Of a stretch of 64,000 nt of DNA, positions 33,830 to 41,590 are shown one piece after another (positions within the stretch are counted from its first letter, which is position 1; each line of letters starts with the position of its first letter). The stretch comes from Falsiroseomonas ponticola (lineage in GTDB: Bacteria; Pseudomonadota; Alphaproteobacteria; Acetobacterales; Acetobacteraceae). The translations under genes were made by a program, and so were the position numbers. The notes beneath the pieces are model-generated. The model ran no database searches. It was not told the DNA's origin and saw only the letters and a program-made list of their open reading frames with translations. The stretch is from NCBI RefSeq assembly GCF_016805305.1, contig NZ_JAERQN010000013.1:62001-126000 (forward strand), written 5' to 3'.

Positions 33830-35569
33830 TCATCCCTGGAAGTCGGGTTCCGGCAGGCCGCGAAGCCCGCCGGTCTCGATGGCGAAGACGCTGCCGGAGA
33901 GCGGCGCCGCGGCAAGCTCCGCCGCGGAAAGCCGCACGCGCGCGCTGGTGACGAAGAGCGTGCCGAAGCCCTCCCCCCCGAAGGCCACGCTGGTCGGCCG
34001 CGGCACGGGCAGGTGGATCACGCGGTCGGGCCGCCCATCGGGGGCGAAGCGCGCCACGCGCCACCCATCCCAGAGCGCGACCCAGACGAAGCCTTCCGCA
34101 TCCACCGTCAGCCCATCCGGCACGCCCTCCCCCTCCGCGAAGCGCGCGAAGGGGCGGCGGTTGGCGATCCCGCCGGTGGCGACATCGAAATCGAAGGCAT
34201 CGATCCGGCGCGCGGCGCTGTCCGCGAGGTAGAGCACAAGGTCATCCGGGCTGAAGCCGATCCCGTTCGCGACATGCAGCCCGGCCTGCATCACCTGCGC
34301 GGAGCCGTCCGCGTCGATCCGGTGCAGCGCCCCCGCATCCGGCGTCGAATCCAGCGCCAGGCTGCCGACCCAGAAGCGCCCCGCGCGGTCGCATTTGCCG
34401 TCGTTCAGGCGGAGCCCCGCGCCCTCCGCCAGTGGCGCCGCCAGCACGGCGCCGAGGCCGCGTCCATCCAGCGCCCGCACCCCGCCCCGCGCCGCCGCCA
34501 CCAGCCCGCCGCCGCGCCGGGGCGCCAGCGCCGCGACCAGCTCCTCCACCGGCGTCACCTGGTCCTCGCCGGTCTCGGGGTCGCTGCGATGCAGCGCGGG
34601 CGCCAGGATATCCACCCAGTGCAGCCGCCCCTGGTGCCAGAGCGGGCCCTCCCCCAGCAGCGCCTCCGCCCGCACCGCGACGGTGACGCCGGGGGAGACG
34701 GCGGCTGGGCGCGGCGCCACGGTCAGCGTCATGGCGCTGCCCGCCGCATTGCCGGAGATGCGGCGCGCCGCCTCCATCACCTCCCGCCCCAGCGCGTGCA
34801 GCCTGGCCTCGCCCAGCCGGAAAGCCGGCCCCACCAGGCAGATGGCACCCAGCGGCCGGGCGCGGCGGTCCAGCACCGCGGCGGCCACGCCATTCACCCC
34901 GGCCGTCGCTTCCTCCAGCGAGAGCGCGTAGCCGCGGGCGGCGGCGATGGTCAGGTCGCGCTCCAGCGCCGTGGGATCGGCCAGGGTGCGCGGCCCCGGC
35001 GAGGCCAGCGGCGCGATCCTCTCCAGCAGCGCGCGGCGTTCGGCAGCGGGAAGCTGCGCCAGCATCGCCTTGCCGCAGGCGCTGGCATGGGGGTGGGCGC
35101 GGGCGCCGACGCGGTTGACCAGGCGCACCGCCTCCTGCTCCGCCTCCCGCTGGTCCACATACAGCACGCCATCGCCATCCAGCACCGCGAGCCGCGCCGT
35201 CTCCCCGGCCAGGCGCGCCAGGCGTTCCAGCTCCGGCGCCGCGGTGGCGCGCAGGTCGAAGCCGTCCCAGACGCGATGCGCCATCTCCAGGAAGCGGGAG
35301 CCCAGCGCATAGGTCTGGGTCAGCGGGTCATGCCGCAGCATCCGCGCCTCCACCAGCGCGGCCAGGATGCGATGCGCGGTGGGGCGCGCCAGGCCCGCGC
35401 GGTCCGCGATCTCCGCGAAGCGCGGCGGCGTGGGCGCATCGGCGACGAGGTTCAGCAGCGCGATGCCGCGCGTCAGGGCCTGCGTGCCCTGCACGCCGGG
35501 GCCTTCGGTCGTGCCCTGCACGCCGGTGGTCGCTGCTTCCTCGTCCTCGTTCGGCTTGCGCCGGTTCAT
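33830..35569 (-). CDS. Fused IclR-type regulator and SMP-30/gluconolactonase
   Basis: A 579-residue fusion. Residues about 28-90 form the IclR winged helix (ALTRGIALLNLVADAP, ADRAGLARPTAHRILAALVE), 105-280 the IclR effector domain (HPHASACGKAMLAQLP), and 293-579 a six-bladed SMP-30/gluconolactonase-type propeller with metal-ligand landmarks (LLGEGPLWH near 305-312, RLNDGKCD, ANGIGFSPDD, LYLADS). The lactonase half would hydrolyse a sugar lactone to the acid, which may also be the regulator's ligand. The ATG giving MNRRKPNEDEE has AAGGA upstream. It leads the operon with the DapA-family and dehydratase genes and is divergent from two Bug genes, with an IclR-like palindrome between. Confidence 0.9.
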   Translation of the reverse strand: MNRRKPNEDEEAATTGVQGTTEGPGVQGTQALTRGIALLNLVADAPTPPRFAEIADRAGLARPTAHRILAALVEARMLRHDPLTQTYALGSRFLEMAHRVWDGFDLRATAAPELERLARLAGETARLAVLDGDGVLYVDQREAEQEAVRLVNRVGARAHPHASACGKAMLAQLPAAERRALLERIAPLASPGPRTLADPTALERDLTIAAARGYALSLEEATAGVNGVAAAVLDRRARPLGAICLVGPAFRLGEARLHALGREVMEAARRISGNAAGSAMTLTVAPRPAAVSPGVTVAVRAEALLGEGPLWHQGRLHWVDILAPALHRSDPETGEDQVTPVEELVAALAPRRGGGLVAAARGGVRALDGRGLGAVLAAPLAEGAGLRLNDGKCDRAGRFWVGSLALDSTPDAGALHRIDADGSAQVMQAGLHVANGIGFSPDDLVLYLADSAARRIDAFDFDVATGGIANRRPFARFAEGEGVPDGLTVDAEGFVWVALWDGWRVARFAPDGRPDRVIHLPVPRPTSVAFGGEGFGTLFVTSARVRLSAAELAAAPLSGSVFAIETGGLRGLPEPDFQG

Positions 35570-35606
35570 CGCTGTCCTTCTTCGGCCTGGATCGGCGCGT
35601 CCCCGA

Positions 35607-35649
35607 TTGACCCCGCCCCACCCTGTCCATATCCTGGAACCAAGTTCCA
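35607..35649 (+). promoter_or_regulatory. Promoter with IclR-like operator before the two Bug genes
   Basis: TTGACC (35607-35612) and TATCCT (35630-35635) are 17 bases apart. A perfect palindrome, TGGAAC-CAA-GTTCCA, covers 35635-35649, starting at the last base of the -10 element and running over the expected transcription start. It resembles known IclR-family sites (TGGAA...TTCCA), and the adjacent gene encodes an IclR-type regulator. Repression of the Bug genes is the simplest reading. Confidence 0.65.
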
Positions 35650-35691
35650 CGGCCCGCAAGGCCAGCAGGGAACACCCAGGAGGAAGCCCCC

Positions 35692-36681
35692 ATGCGCGCC
35701 ACCCGCCGCAGCCTCATCCTCGCCACGCTCGCCATCCCGGCGGTCGCCCCGGCCCCCGCCTGGGCGCAGGACGCCTGGCCGAGCCGCCCCGTCCGCTTCA
35801 TCGTCCCCTTCCCGCCCGGCGGCGCCGCGGACCTCGTCGGGCGCATGCTCGCCGCCCACTTCCAGGCGGCCTTCAACCGGGGCTTCGTGATCGAGAACCG
35901 GGGCGGCGCGGGCAGCTCCATCGGCGTCGATGCCCTCGCGAAGGCGGCGCCCGATGGCTACACGATCGGCCTCATCAACATCGCCGCCAACGCCATCCTG
36001 CCCGCGGTGCGGCGCATCCCCCTGCCCTATCGCCCCATCGAGGACTTTTCCGCAATTTCCAACCTGGCGGTCACGCCCGCTTTGGTCCTGGTGAACCCGC
36101 AGAAGCTGCCCGAGGTGCGGACCATCGCGGACCTCGTCGCCGCGGCGAAGGCGCGGCCGGAGGCGCTGAACTACGGCTCCTCCGGCGTCGGCTCCTCGCT
36201 GCATCTCGGCGTGGAGCTGTTCATGGCCAAGGCCGGCATCCGCATGACGCATGTGCCCTTCAATGGCGGCGGGCCGCTGCTGCAGGCGCTCGTCGCCGGC
36301 ACCATCGACCTCAGCTTCGACGTCGCCGCCACCACGGCGCAGCTGCTCCGCGAAGGCCGGCTCCGCGCCCTGGCCACCACGGCGCCCTCGCGCATGCCGG
36401 ACTACCCCGACCTGCCCGCGCTGAACGAAAGCTACCCGGGCGCGGAGCTCGCCTCCTGGCACGGCCTCGCCGCCCCCGCCGGCACGCCGGCGCCCATCCT
36501 GGCCCGCCTGGCGCAGGAGACGCAGGCCTTCCTCCGCAGCGCGGAAACCGCCGCCCGCTACAAGCAGCTCTTCCTCGAGATGCCGCAGCAGACGGAGCCC
36601 GAGGCCTTCGCCGCCTTCATGGCCCGCGAACTCGCCACCTTCCGCGACCTGGCCCGCGCCCAGAACATCGTGGTGGAGTGA
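35692..36681 (+). CDS. Bug-type binding protein, first of a tandem pair
   Basis: Periplasmic binding protein of 329 residues with signal peptide (to about residue 25, PAWAQ). Bug landmarks: FIVPFPPGGAADLVGRM, ENRGGAGSSIGVDALAKAAPDGYT, NYGSSGVGSSLHL, HVPFNGGGPLLQAL and a C-terminal Pro-Gly helix pair. AGGAGGAAG precedes the ATG. It is divergent from the IclR/SMP-30 gene and read from the promoter with the palindromic operator. The ligand is probably the sugar acid or lactone that the divergent operon degrades, but this is inferred from context. Confidence 0.92.
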   Translation: MRATRRSLILATLAIPAVAPAPAWAQDAWPSRPVRFIVPFPPGGAADLVGRMLAAHFQAAFNRGFVIENRGGAGSSIGVDALAKAAPDGYTIGLINIAANAILPAVRRIPLPYRPIEDFSAISNLAVTPALVLVNPQKLPEVRTIADLVAAAKARPEALNYGSSGVGSSLHLGVELFMAKAGIRMTHVPFNGGGPLLQALVAGTIDLSFDVAATTAQLLREGRLRALATTAPSRMPDYPDLPALNESYPGAELASWHGLAAPAGTPAPILARLAQETQAFLRSAETAARYKQLFLEMPQQTEPEAFAAFMARELATFRDLARAQNIVVE

Positions 36682-36686
36682 GGCCC

Positions 36687-37640
36687 ATGCTCCGCCGCTC
36701 CCTGCTCGCCACGCCCTTCCTGCTGCCCCTCGCCGCCCGGGCGCAGACCTGGCCCGACAAGCCCATCACGCTGATCGTCGGCTATGGCGCGGGCGGCGCC
36801 ACGGACATCATCGCCCGCACCTTCGCGGAGCGGATGCAGCCCCTGCTCGGCCAGCCCATGGTGGTGCAGAACGTCACCGGCGCGGGCGGCACCATCGCCT
36901 CCGACCGCGTCGCCAAGGCGGCCCCCGATGGCCACACCATCCTGCTGATCCCGAACGCCCATGCGGTGGCGCCCGGCCTCTATGCCCGCCTGCCCTACGA
37001 CACCGCGGGCGATTTCACCGCCCTCTTCTTCGCCGGCAATTCCGCCAATGTCCTGGTGGTGCCGGCCGGGTCGCCGGACCGGGACCTGGCCGCCCTCGCC
37101 GCCCGCGGCCGCGCCGCCGCCGCCCCCTTGCAGACCGGCAGCGCCGCCCTGGCCGGCTGGCAGCCCGCCCACCAGATCATGAAGGAGGCGCTGGGCCTCA
37201 CCCTGGAACACGTCCCCTATCGCAGCGGGCCGCAGGGGCAGACGGATCTCATCGCCGGGCGGCTCGATTTCATGGTCTCCAACGTGCTGGAGGTGGCGGA
37301 GCATGTCCGCGCCGGCCGCCTGCGCGCGCTCGCCGTCACCAGCCCGACGCGCAGCCCCCTGCTGCCGGAGGTCCCGACCTTCGCCGAACTCGGCGTCACG
37401 GCGCTGCAGGCCGATAGCTGGTTCGGCTTCATCGCGCCCCGCGGCACGCCCGCCGCGGCGCTGGACCGGATGCACGCCGCCTTCGGCAGCATCGCCGCCG
37501 TGCCGGAGGTCGCATCGCGCCTCCAGACCCTCGGCCTGATCCCGGCGCCGATGGAGCGCGACGCCTGGCAGCGCTTCTACCTGGCGGAGGTCGAGAAATG
37601 GTCCGCCGTGCCGCGCCGGGCCAATATCCGCATCGAATGA
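36687..37640 (+). CDS. Bug-type binding protein, second of the tandem pair
   Basis: Binding protein of 317 residues five bases after the first Bug gene. The signal peptide is short (MLRRSLLATPFLLPLAARAQ). It shares IVGYGAGGATDIIARTFAE, VTGAGGTIASDRVAKAAPDGHT, HVPYRSGPQGQTDLI and LLPEVPTFAELG with the family. The two tandem proteins are clearly different in sequence, so they may bind different but related compounds. No TctA/TctB permease is present in the window. It is followed by an orphan SOS-type promoter. Confidence 0.91.
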   Translation: MLRRSLLATPFLLPLAARAQTWPDKPITLIVGYGAGGATDIIARTFAERMQPLLGQPMVVQNVTGAGGTIASDRVAKAAPDGHTILLIPNAHAVAPGLYARLPYDTAGDFTALFFAGNSANVLVVPAGSPDRDLAALAARGRAAAAPLQTGSAALAGWQPAHQIMKEALGLTLEHVPYRSGPQGQTDLIAGRLDFMVSNVLEVAEHVRAGRLRALAVTSPTRSPLLPEVPTFAELGVTALQADSWFGFIAPRGTPAAALDRMHAAFGSIAAVPEVASRLQTLGLIPAPMERDAWQRFYLAEVEKWSAVPRRANIRIE

Positions 37641-37645
37641 AGCCC

Positions 37646-37676
37646 TTGCATGGTCGTTGGTGTTCCTGCTATGTTC
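37646..37676 (+). promoter_or_regulatory. SOS-type (LexA) box over a promoter, no gene recognised downstream
   Basis: TTGCAT (37646-37651) and CTATGT (37669-37674) are 17 bases apart, and GTTC-N7-GTTC (37662-37676), the alphaproteobacterial LexA box, lies over the -10 element. Downstream on this strand lie only a very short frame and the 3' end of a convergent gene. An AT-rich patch with repeated GCTAAAAG and AATCGGC follows (37752-37786). A small RNA or a lost SOS gene are possible. Confidence 0.5.
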
Positions 37677-37751
37677 CTATCCGCCTGCGTCCTTGGCGCG
37701 CGCTGATCGCCCGGCCCGCCGGAGGCGTCGCGGACCCCCTCGCGATTCGGT

Positions 37752-37786
37752 GCTAAAAGCCTCTAATCGGCATAATCGGCTAAAAG
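37752..37786. repeat. Short direct repeats in an AT-rich patch
   Basis: GCTAAAAG occurs at 37752-37759 and 37779-37786, and AATCGGC occurs twice between them (37765-37771 and 37774-37780). The composition differs sharply from the surrounding GC-rich DNA. It lies between the SOS-like box and the racemase stop. Confidence 0.45.
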
Positions 37787-37817
37787 GGCTTAGTGACTGA
37801 AAGGCCACGGCCGGCGC

Positions 37818-38630
37818 CTATTCGGCGGCGGCGGCCACGGCGCAGACCGCGCAATCGCCATCCGACCCGAGCGTCGCCCCGGCCGCCACCATCTGCGACA
37901 GGCGCGCCAGGGATTGCAGCCGCCGAGGCGCCTTCGCCGCCTGGCGCAGGCCGAGCGCCGCCTGCATCTCCGCCACCTTCAGCGCCACCGCCAGCGGGTT
38001 GAGGATGGGCACCGCCGCGCGCAGCCGCGCCGCGATGGGCGACATGCAGGTGCAGCCCAGGATGATGGCATCCACCCCATCCTCCGCCGCCGCCGCGTCG
38101 CAGGCCGCCTGGATGCGCGCGACGATGTCGCCCTCCGCATGCTGCAGGGCGCTGACATAGCCATCGGGCCGCGCGCTGCCCGCCACCACATCCTCCGCGC
38201 CCACATGCCGGATGCGGGCGCAACCACCCTCCGCCCCCGCATCCCGCATCACCTGGCGCGGCATGTAGTCGAGCGAGGGCGGCCAGACCGTGACGATGGA
38301 GAAGCGCGGGCCGAGCGTGCCGACGAAGCGCAGGGTGGCCTCCGCCGCGCCCACCACGGGGATGTCCACCGCCGCCTTCAGCGCCGCGATCCCGTAGTCG
38401 GAGAAGGAATTGATCACCAGCGCGTCGCAGCCCGCGGCGGCGGCGGCGACCCCCGCCTCCGCCGTGTTCAGCGCCTGCATGGCGAATTCCAGCGGCGTAT
38501 GGGCGAAGACCGGCATGCGCGTGGGGAAGGCCTGGATCACCGTGCCCGGCGCCGCGATCGCCGCGAGTTCCGCCGGCGCACCGAGCCCCGCCACCGCGGC
38601 CTGGGTGGCACCGACAAGGCCGATCTTCAT
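37818..38630 (-). CDS. Asp/Glu/hydantoin racemase family protein with altered active site
   Basis: Cytosolic protein of 270 residues in the Asp/Glu/hydantoin racemase superfamily. These enzymes usually use two Cys. Here the first position reads Ser75 (VINSFSDYG), while the second, C193, is kept (LGCTCM). Members with only the second Cys include arylmalonate decarboxylase, so a decarboxylase or other activity is possible, or the racemase may be impaired. The start MKIGLVGATQ is typical. It is 54 bases upstream of nothing on its strand except the Coq4-like gene behind it, and converges with the second Bug gene. Confidence 0.85.
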   Translation of the reverse strand: MKIGLVGATQAAVAGLGAPAELAAIAAPGTVIQAFPTRMPVFAHTPLEFAMQALNTAEAGVAAAAAGCDALVINSFSDYGIAALKAAVDIPVVGAAEATLRFVGTLGPRFSIVTVWPPSLDYMPRQVMRDAGAEGGCARIRHVGAEDVVAGSARPDGYVSALQHAEGDIVARIQAACDAAAAEDGVDAIILGCTCMSPIAARLRAAVPILNPLAVALKVAEMQAALGLRQAAKAPRRLQSLARLSQMVAAGATLGSDGDCAVCAVAAAAE

Positions 38631-38684
38631 GGGCGGGCTCCTCCGCTGGGGCGGGCGCCACGCTACGCCCGCTTCAGCGCGCGG

Positions 38685-39677
38685 TCACGCCATCAGCGCC
38701 ATCGCCTCCTCGCTCGGCGGGTCGTCCCAGATATCGGCGGCGTCGCGGATGCGGAAGCGCGCCCGCAGCTCATCCACGCTCGTCTCCCAGTCGCGGTGGT
38801 AGTCCCAGCCGACCAGGCAGATGCTCTCCATCCCGCGCTGGAAGGCATTGGCGAATTCGCGCGGATTGAGGTTGCCGGTGGAGGCCGCGTATTTCCCGCT
38901 CTGGTCCAGCCCGCCCTTGTTGTGGAAGGACAGCAGGCCGGTGACGGCGATCATCAGCGCATGCTTCGGCATGGACCCGCCGGCGAAGGCATTGGCGCAG
39001 ATCTCGCCATTCGCATCCGTGTTGTAGCCGGACAGCATGTGGGTGATGTCGTGCAGCGCCAGCAGGTCCTCCGGCATGCAGCCGGGCTCCCCGGGCAGGG
39101 CGAAGCCGCGGGCGCGGTGGAAGCGGTAGAAGACATTGCCCAGCGTGCGCGCCGGCAGCCTGCCCAGCGCCTGGAAGCGCGCGGCCTTGGCGGCATCCCC
39201 GCGATTCTCCCGCAGCATGCGGATGGCGCGCGCCACCTGCGTCACCGGCCCGCCGGGCAGCAGCTTCGGCAGCAGCTTGCGGGCGATGCAGAACTGGCTG
39301 GCGCGCACATGCTGGTGGGCGATGTTGTCGAGGAACTTCAGCGCATCGCTGCCGCGGCCGACGAAGGCGAAATACTCCCGCACCAGCTCCGCCTTCGCGG
39401 GCTCGATCTCCACGTCCACATAGGGAACGATGGTGAGGTATTCGAGCGCGCGCTCCCGATGCTCCGTCACCGGCACCAGCGCCGCGAATTCGCCGGGGCC
39501 GACAGGGCGCACCGCCAGCGGATCGAGCCCGGGCTGGCGGAAGACGGTGTCCCGCATCGCCAGCAGGAACTCCGCATGGATCGGCGCCAGCGCGCGCTTT
39601 CCATAGAGCGTGAAGACCGCCTTCATGGCGGCCAGCGCCAGTTCCGCATCCCGGCGCGACCAGTCGAGCGGATGCAC
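38685..39677 (-). CDS. Coq4-like putative zinc protein
   Basis: Protein of about 330 residues. Near residues 209-225 it contains HDITH followed eleven residues later by Glu, an exact match to the HDxxH-x11-E ligand motif of COQ4, a protein of ubiquinone biosynthesis; the surrounding GYNTDANGE and NAF also fit. It is longer than typical COQ4 (about 225-265) with extra N-terminal sequence. The GTG at 39677 is preferred over a TTG one codon earlier for its spacing to GGAGGG. It may act in quinone synthesis or as a related metalloprotein. No other ubiquinone gene is in the window. Confidence 0.65.
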   Translation of the reverse strand: MHPLDWSRRDAELALAAMKAVFTLYGKRALAPIHAEFLLAMRDTVFRQPGLDPLAVRPVGPGEFAALVPVTEHRERALEYLTIVPYVDVEIEPAKAELVREYFAFVGRGSDALKFLDNIAHQHVRASQFCIARKLLPKLLPGGPVTQVARAIRMLRENRGDAAKAARFQALGRLPARTLGNVFYRFHRARGFALPGEPGCMPEDLLALHDITHMLSGYNTDANGEICANAFAGGSMPKHALMIAVTGLLSFHNKGGLDQSGKYAASTGNLNPREFANAFQRGMESICLVGWDYHRDWETSVDELRARFRIRDAADIWDDPPSEEAMALMA

Positions 39678-39705
39678 CAAACCCTCCGTTGCGATGGCGG
39701 TCCCA

Positions 39706-39734
39706 GCCTATCGCGACGCGCGAGCGCCCTTCAA
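39706..39734 (-). promoter_or_regulatory. Possible promoter of the Coq4-like gene
   Basis: On the minus strand TTGAAG and ATAGGC are 17 bases apart, ending about 30 bases before the start. It fits the promoter style seen elsewhere in this window. Confidence 0.35.
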
Positions 39735-39748
39735 CGTGTGTCGTGCGG

Positions 39749-40636
39749 TCAGGGCAGCGCCATCTCGATGAAGAAGGGGTAGTGGTCGCTGCCCCTCGCG
39801 TCATCGCCGATCCAGGCGCGCCGCAGCGCGGGGGCCAGCGCCGGGTGCAGGAAGGCGTAGTCGATCCGCCCGCCCGGCTCGCCGTTCCACTCCGCCAGCG
39901 TGCAGCCCGTGCGCTCCGCGTTGCCGGCCTGGACCCAGGCATCGACGAACTGCCCGCGCAGCGGCACGCGCGGCCCGGGCAGGCCGAGGTCGCCGACCAG
40001 CAGCGGATACTCCGGGTCGGCGGGGCGCAGGTTGAAGTCGCCGAACAGGATGCAGGGCTCGGGCGGCGCGGGCTCGCGCCAGCCCTCGGCCCAGCTCGGG
40101 TCCGTGTTGCGCTCATTGGCCCAGGCCATGCCGTCCCGCGGCGCGCTGGCGACCAGGGCCTTCAGCGCCTCCACCTGCGGGGTGCGCGTGCCGGGCGTGA
40201 GGTGGGAGAGGTGGAGCGAATAGACGCGGATCGCACCCCCCGGCAGGTCCAGCACCGCCTCCACCGCGCAGCGCTGGATGTCCTGGTCCCGCGCCGGCGG
40301 GCTGAAGGGCAGCACCAGCGTGCGGGTGGACCGGATCGGCCAGCGGGACAGCACCATGTTGCCGAAGCGCCGGCGGCGGTTCACCACGCGCCCCGTCGCG
40401 GCATCGCGGTAGCTGGCATCGACGTCATAGGGCGCGCCATAGACGGCGTAGCGGTCCAGCCGCTCGGCGAACCAGGCGGCCTGGTCCACGAAATCGTTGC
40501 GCCGGAAGCCGGTCGCGACCTCCTGCAGCGCGATCACGTCCGCGGCCTCGACCTCCCGCGCGATGCGCTCCAGGTCATAGGCGCCGTCCTGCCCCTTGCC
40601 GTACTGGATGTTGTAGGTCGCGAAGGTGATGGTCAT
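39749..40636 (-). CDS. Endonuclease/exonuclease/phosphatase (EEP) family hydrolase
   Basis: Metal-dependent phosphodiesterase-fold protein of 295 residues. EEP motifs: TYNIQYGKG at the N-terminus, ALQEVATG with the catalytic Glu, LHLSHLTPGTR, FGDFNLRP with Asp/Asn, and GSDHYPFFIEM at the C-terminus. Substrates in this family range from DNA to phospholipids and phosphoinositides; none is indicated. The ATG overlaps the stop of the upstream transglutaminase-like gene, so it is the last gene of the DUF2126/ATP-grasp/transglutaminase operon. No signal peptide is seen, suggesting a cytosolic enzyme. Confidence 0.88.
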   Translation of the reverse strand: MTITFATYNIQYGKGQDGAYDLERIAREVEAADVIALQEVATGFRRNDFVDQAAWFAERLDRYAVYGAPYDVDASYRDAATGRVVNRRRRFGNMVLSRWPIRSTRTLVLPFSPPARDQDIQRCAVEAVLDLPGGAIRVYSLHLSHLTPGTRTPQVEALKALVASAPRDGMAWANERNTDPSWAEGWREPAPPEPCILFGDFNLRPADPEYPLLVGDLGLPGPRVPLRGQFVDAWVQAGNAERTGCTLAEWNGEPGGRIDYAFLHPALAPALRRAWIGDDARGSDHYPFFIEMALP

Positions 40637-41520
40637 GCGGGCTGCTCCTCATCCACCGGTACCAGGTCCACGCTGACCTCCAGCCCCTGCCGCCCGCCGC
40701 CCAGCAGGATGCCCTTCACCGGGCTGACATCGGCATAGTCCCGCCCCCAGCCCAGCAGCAGGTGCTCATCCGAGACGACCAGGTCGTTGGTCGGGTCCAG
40801 GTCCACCCAGCCGTGATCCGGGCCGAGCCAGCAGCCGACCCAGGCATGGGACTGGTCCGCCCCCTGCCGCCGCGCCTGGCCCGGCGGCGGGCGGGTGCGG
40901 ACATAGCCGCTGGCATAGCGCGCCGGCAGGCCGATCGCCCGCAGCCCCGCGATCATCAGGTGCGCGAAATCCTGGCAGACGCCGGCCCGCAGCGTCAGCA
41001 CCGTGGCGACGGGGGTGGAGATGGTGGTGACGCCGGGCTTGAAGGCGAAGTCCCGCTTGATGCGGGCGCAGAGGTCCCGCAGCCCCGCCAGCACGGGCCG
41101 GCCCGCCGGGAAGGACCGCGCGGCATAGGCGCCCGCCCCCCGGTCGGCGGGGGCGAGGATGGAGGGCAGCGCGAATTCGGCGGCGTCCCACCCTTCCGGC
41201 CGCAGCGCGGCGTCGCGCACGCTCTCCCAGGGTGGCGTCGCCTGGTCCGGCGGCGGGGGCGCGAAGGCGACATCGACCTCCGCCTCCAGCGTCACCTCGA
41301 AGGCCTCATGCGGCGCCTCCAGGAACAGCCAGGTGACGCCGTTGCCGAAATGGTCCTGCCCATCGGCGCGGTAGCCGAATTCGGGGGCGATCCGCAGCCG
41401 CGCCGCGCGCACCGCCTGGCCCGGCACCGCGCGCGGCGTCAGGTGCAGCAGGTGGGAAGCCAGGTCCACCGCGCGGCCGTAGCGATAGGCCGTGTGGTGG
41501 CGCAGCGCGTAGCGCGTCAT
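40633..41520 (-). CDS. Transglutaminase-like cysteine protease-fold protein
   Basis: Protein of 295 residues with the bacterial transglutaminase N-terminal domain and core. The catalytic triad is visible as C182 (RAGVCQDFAH), H225 (SHAWVGCW) and D242 (WVDLDPTND). The ATG gives MTRYALRHHTAYRYGR, the normal family start. It belongs to a conserved set with the ATP-grasp/alpha-E protein and the long DUF2126 protein, described computationally as a likely peptide- or amide-forming system; the product is unknown. It is 70 bases downstream of the ATP-grasp gene and overlaps the EEP gene by four bases. Confidence 0.92.
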   Translation of the reverse strand: MTRYALRHHTAYRYGRAVDLASHLLHLTPRAVPGQAVRAARLRIAPEFGYRADGQDHFGNGVTWLFLEAPHEAFEVTLEAEVDVAFAPPPPDQATPPWESVRDAALRPEGWDAAEFALPSILAPADRGAGAYAARSFPAGRPVLAGLRDLCARIKRDFAFKPGVTTISTPVATVLTLRAGVCQDFAHLMIAGLRAIGLPARYASGYVRTRPPPGQARRQGADQSHAWVGCWLGPDHGWVDLDPTNDLVVSDEHLLLGWGRDYADVSPVKGILLGGGRQGLEVSVDLVPVDEEQPA

Positions 41521-41590
41521 GCCGCCGGCCGCCTGCGGCGACAGCGCGGCGGCGCGGGCTGCCGGGGGGCGTCGCGGTCGCGCGGTCCTG

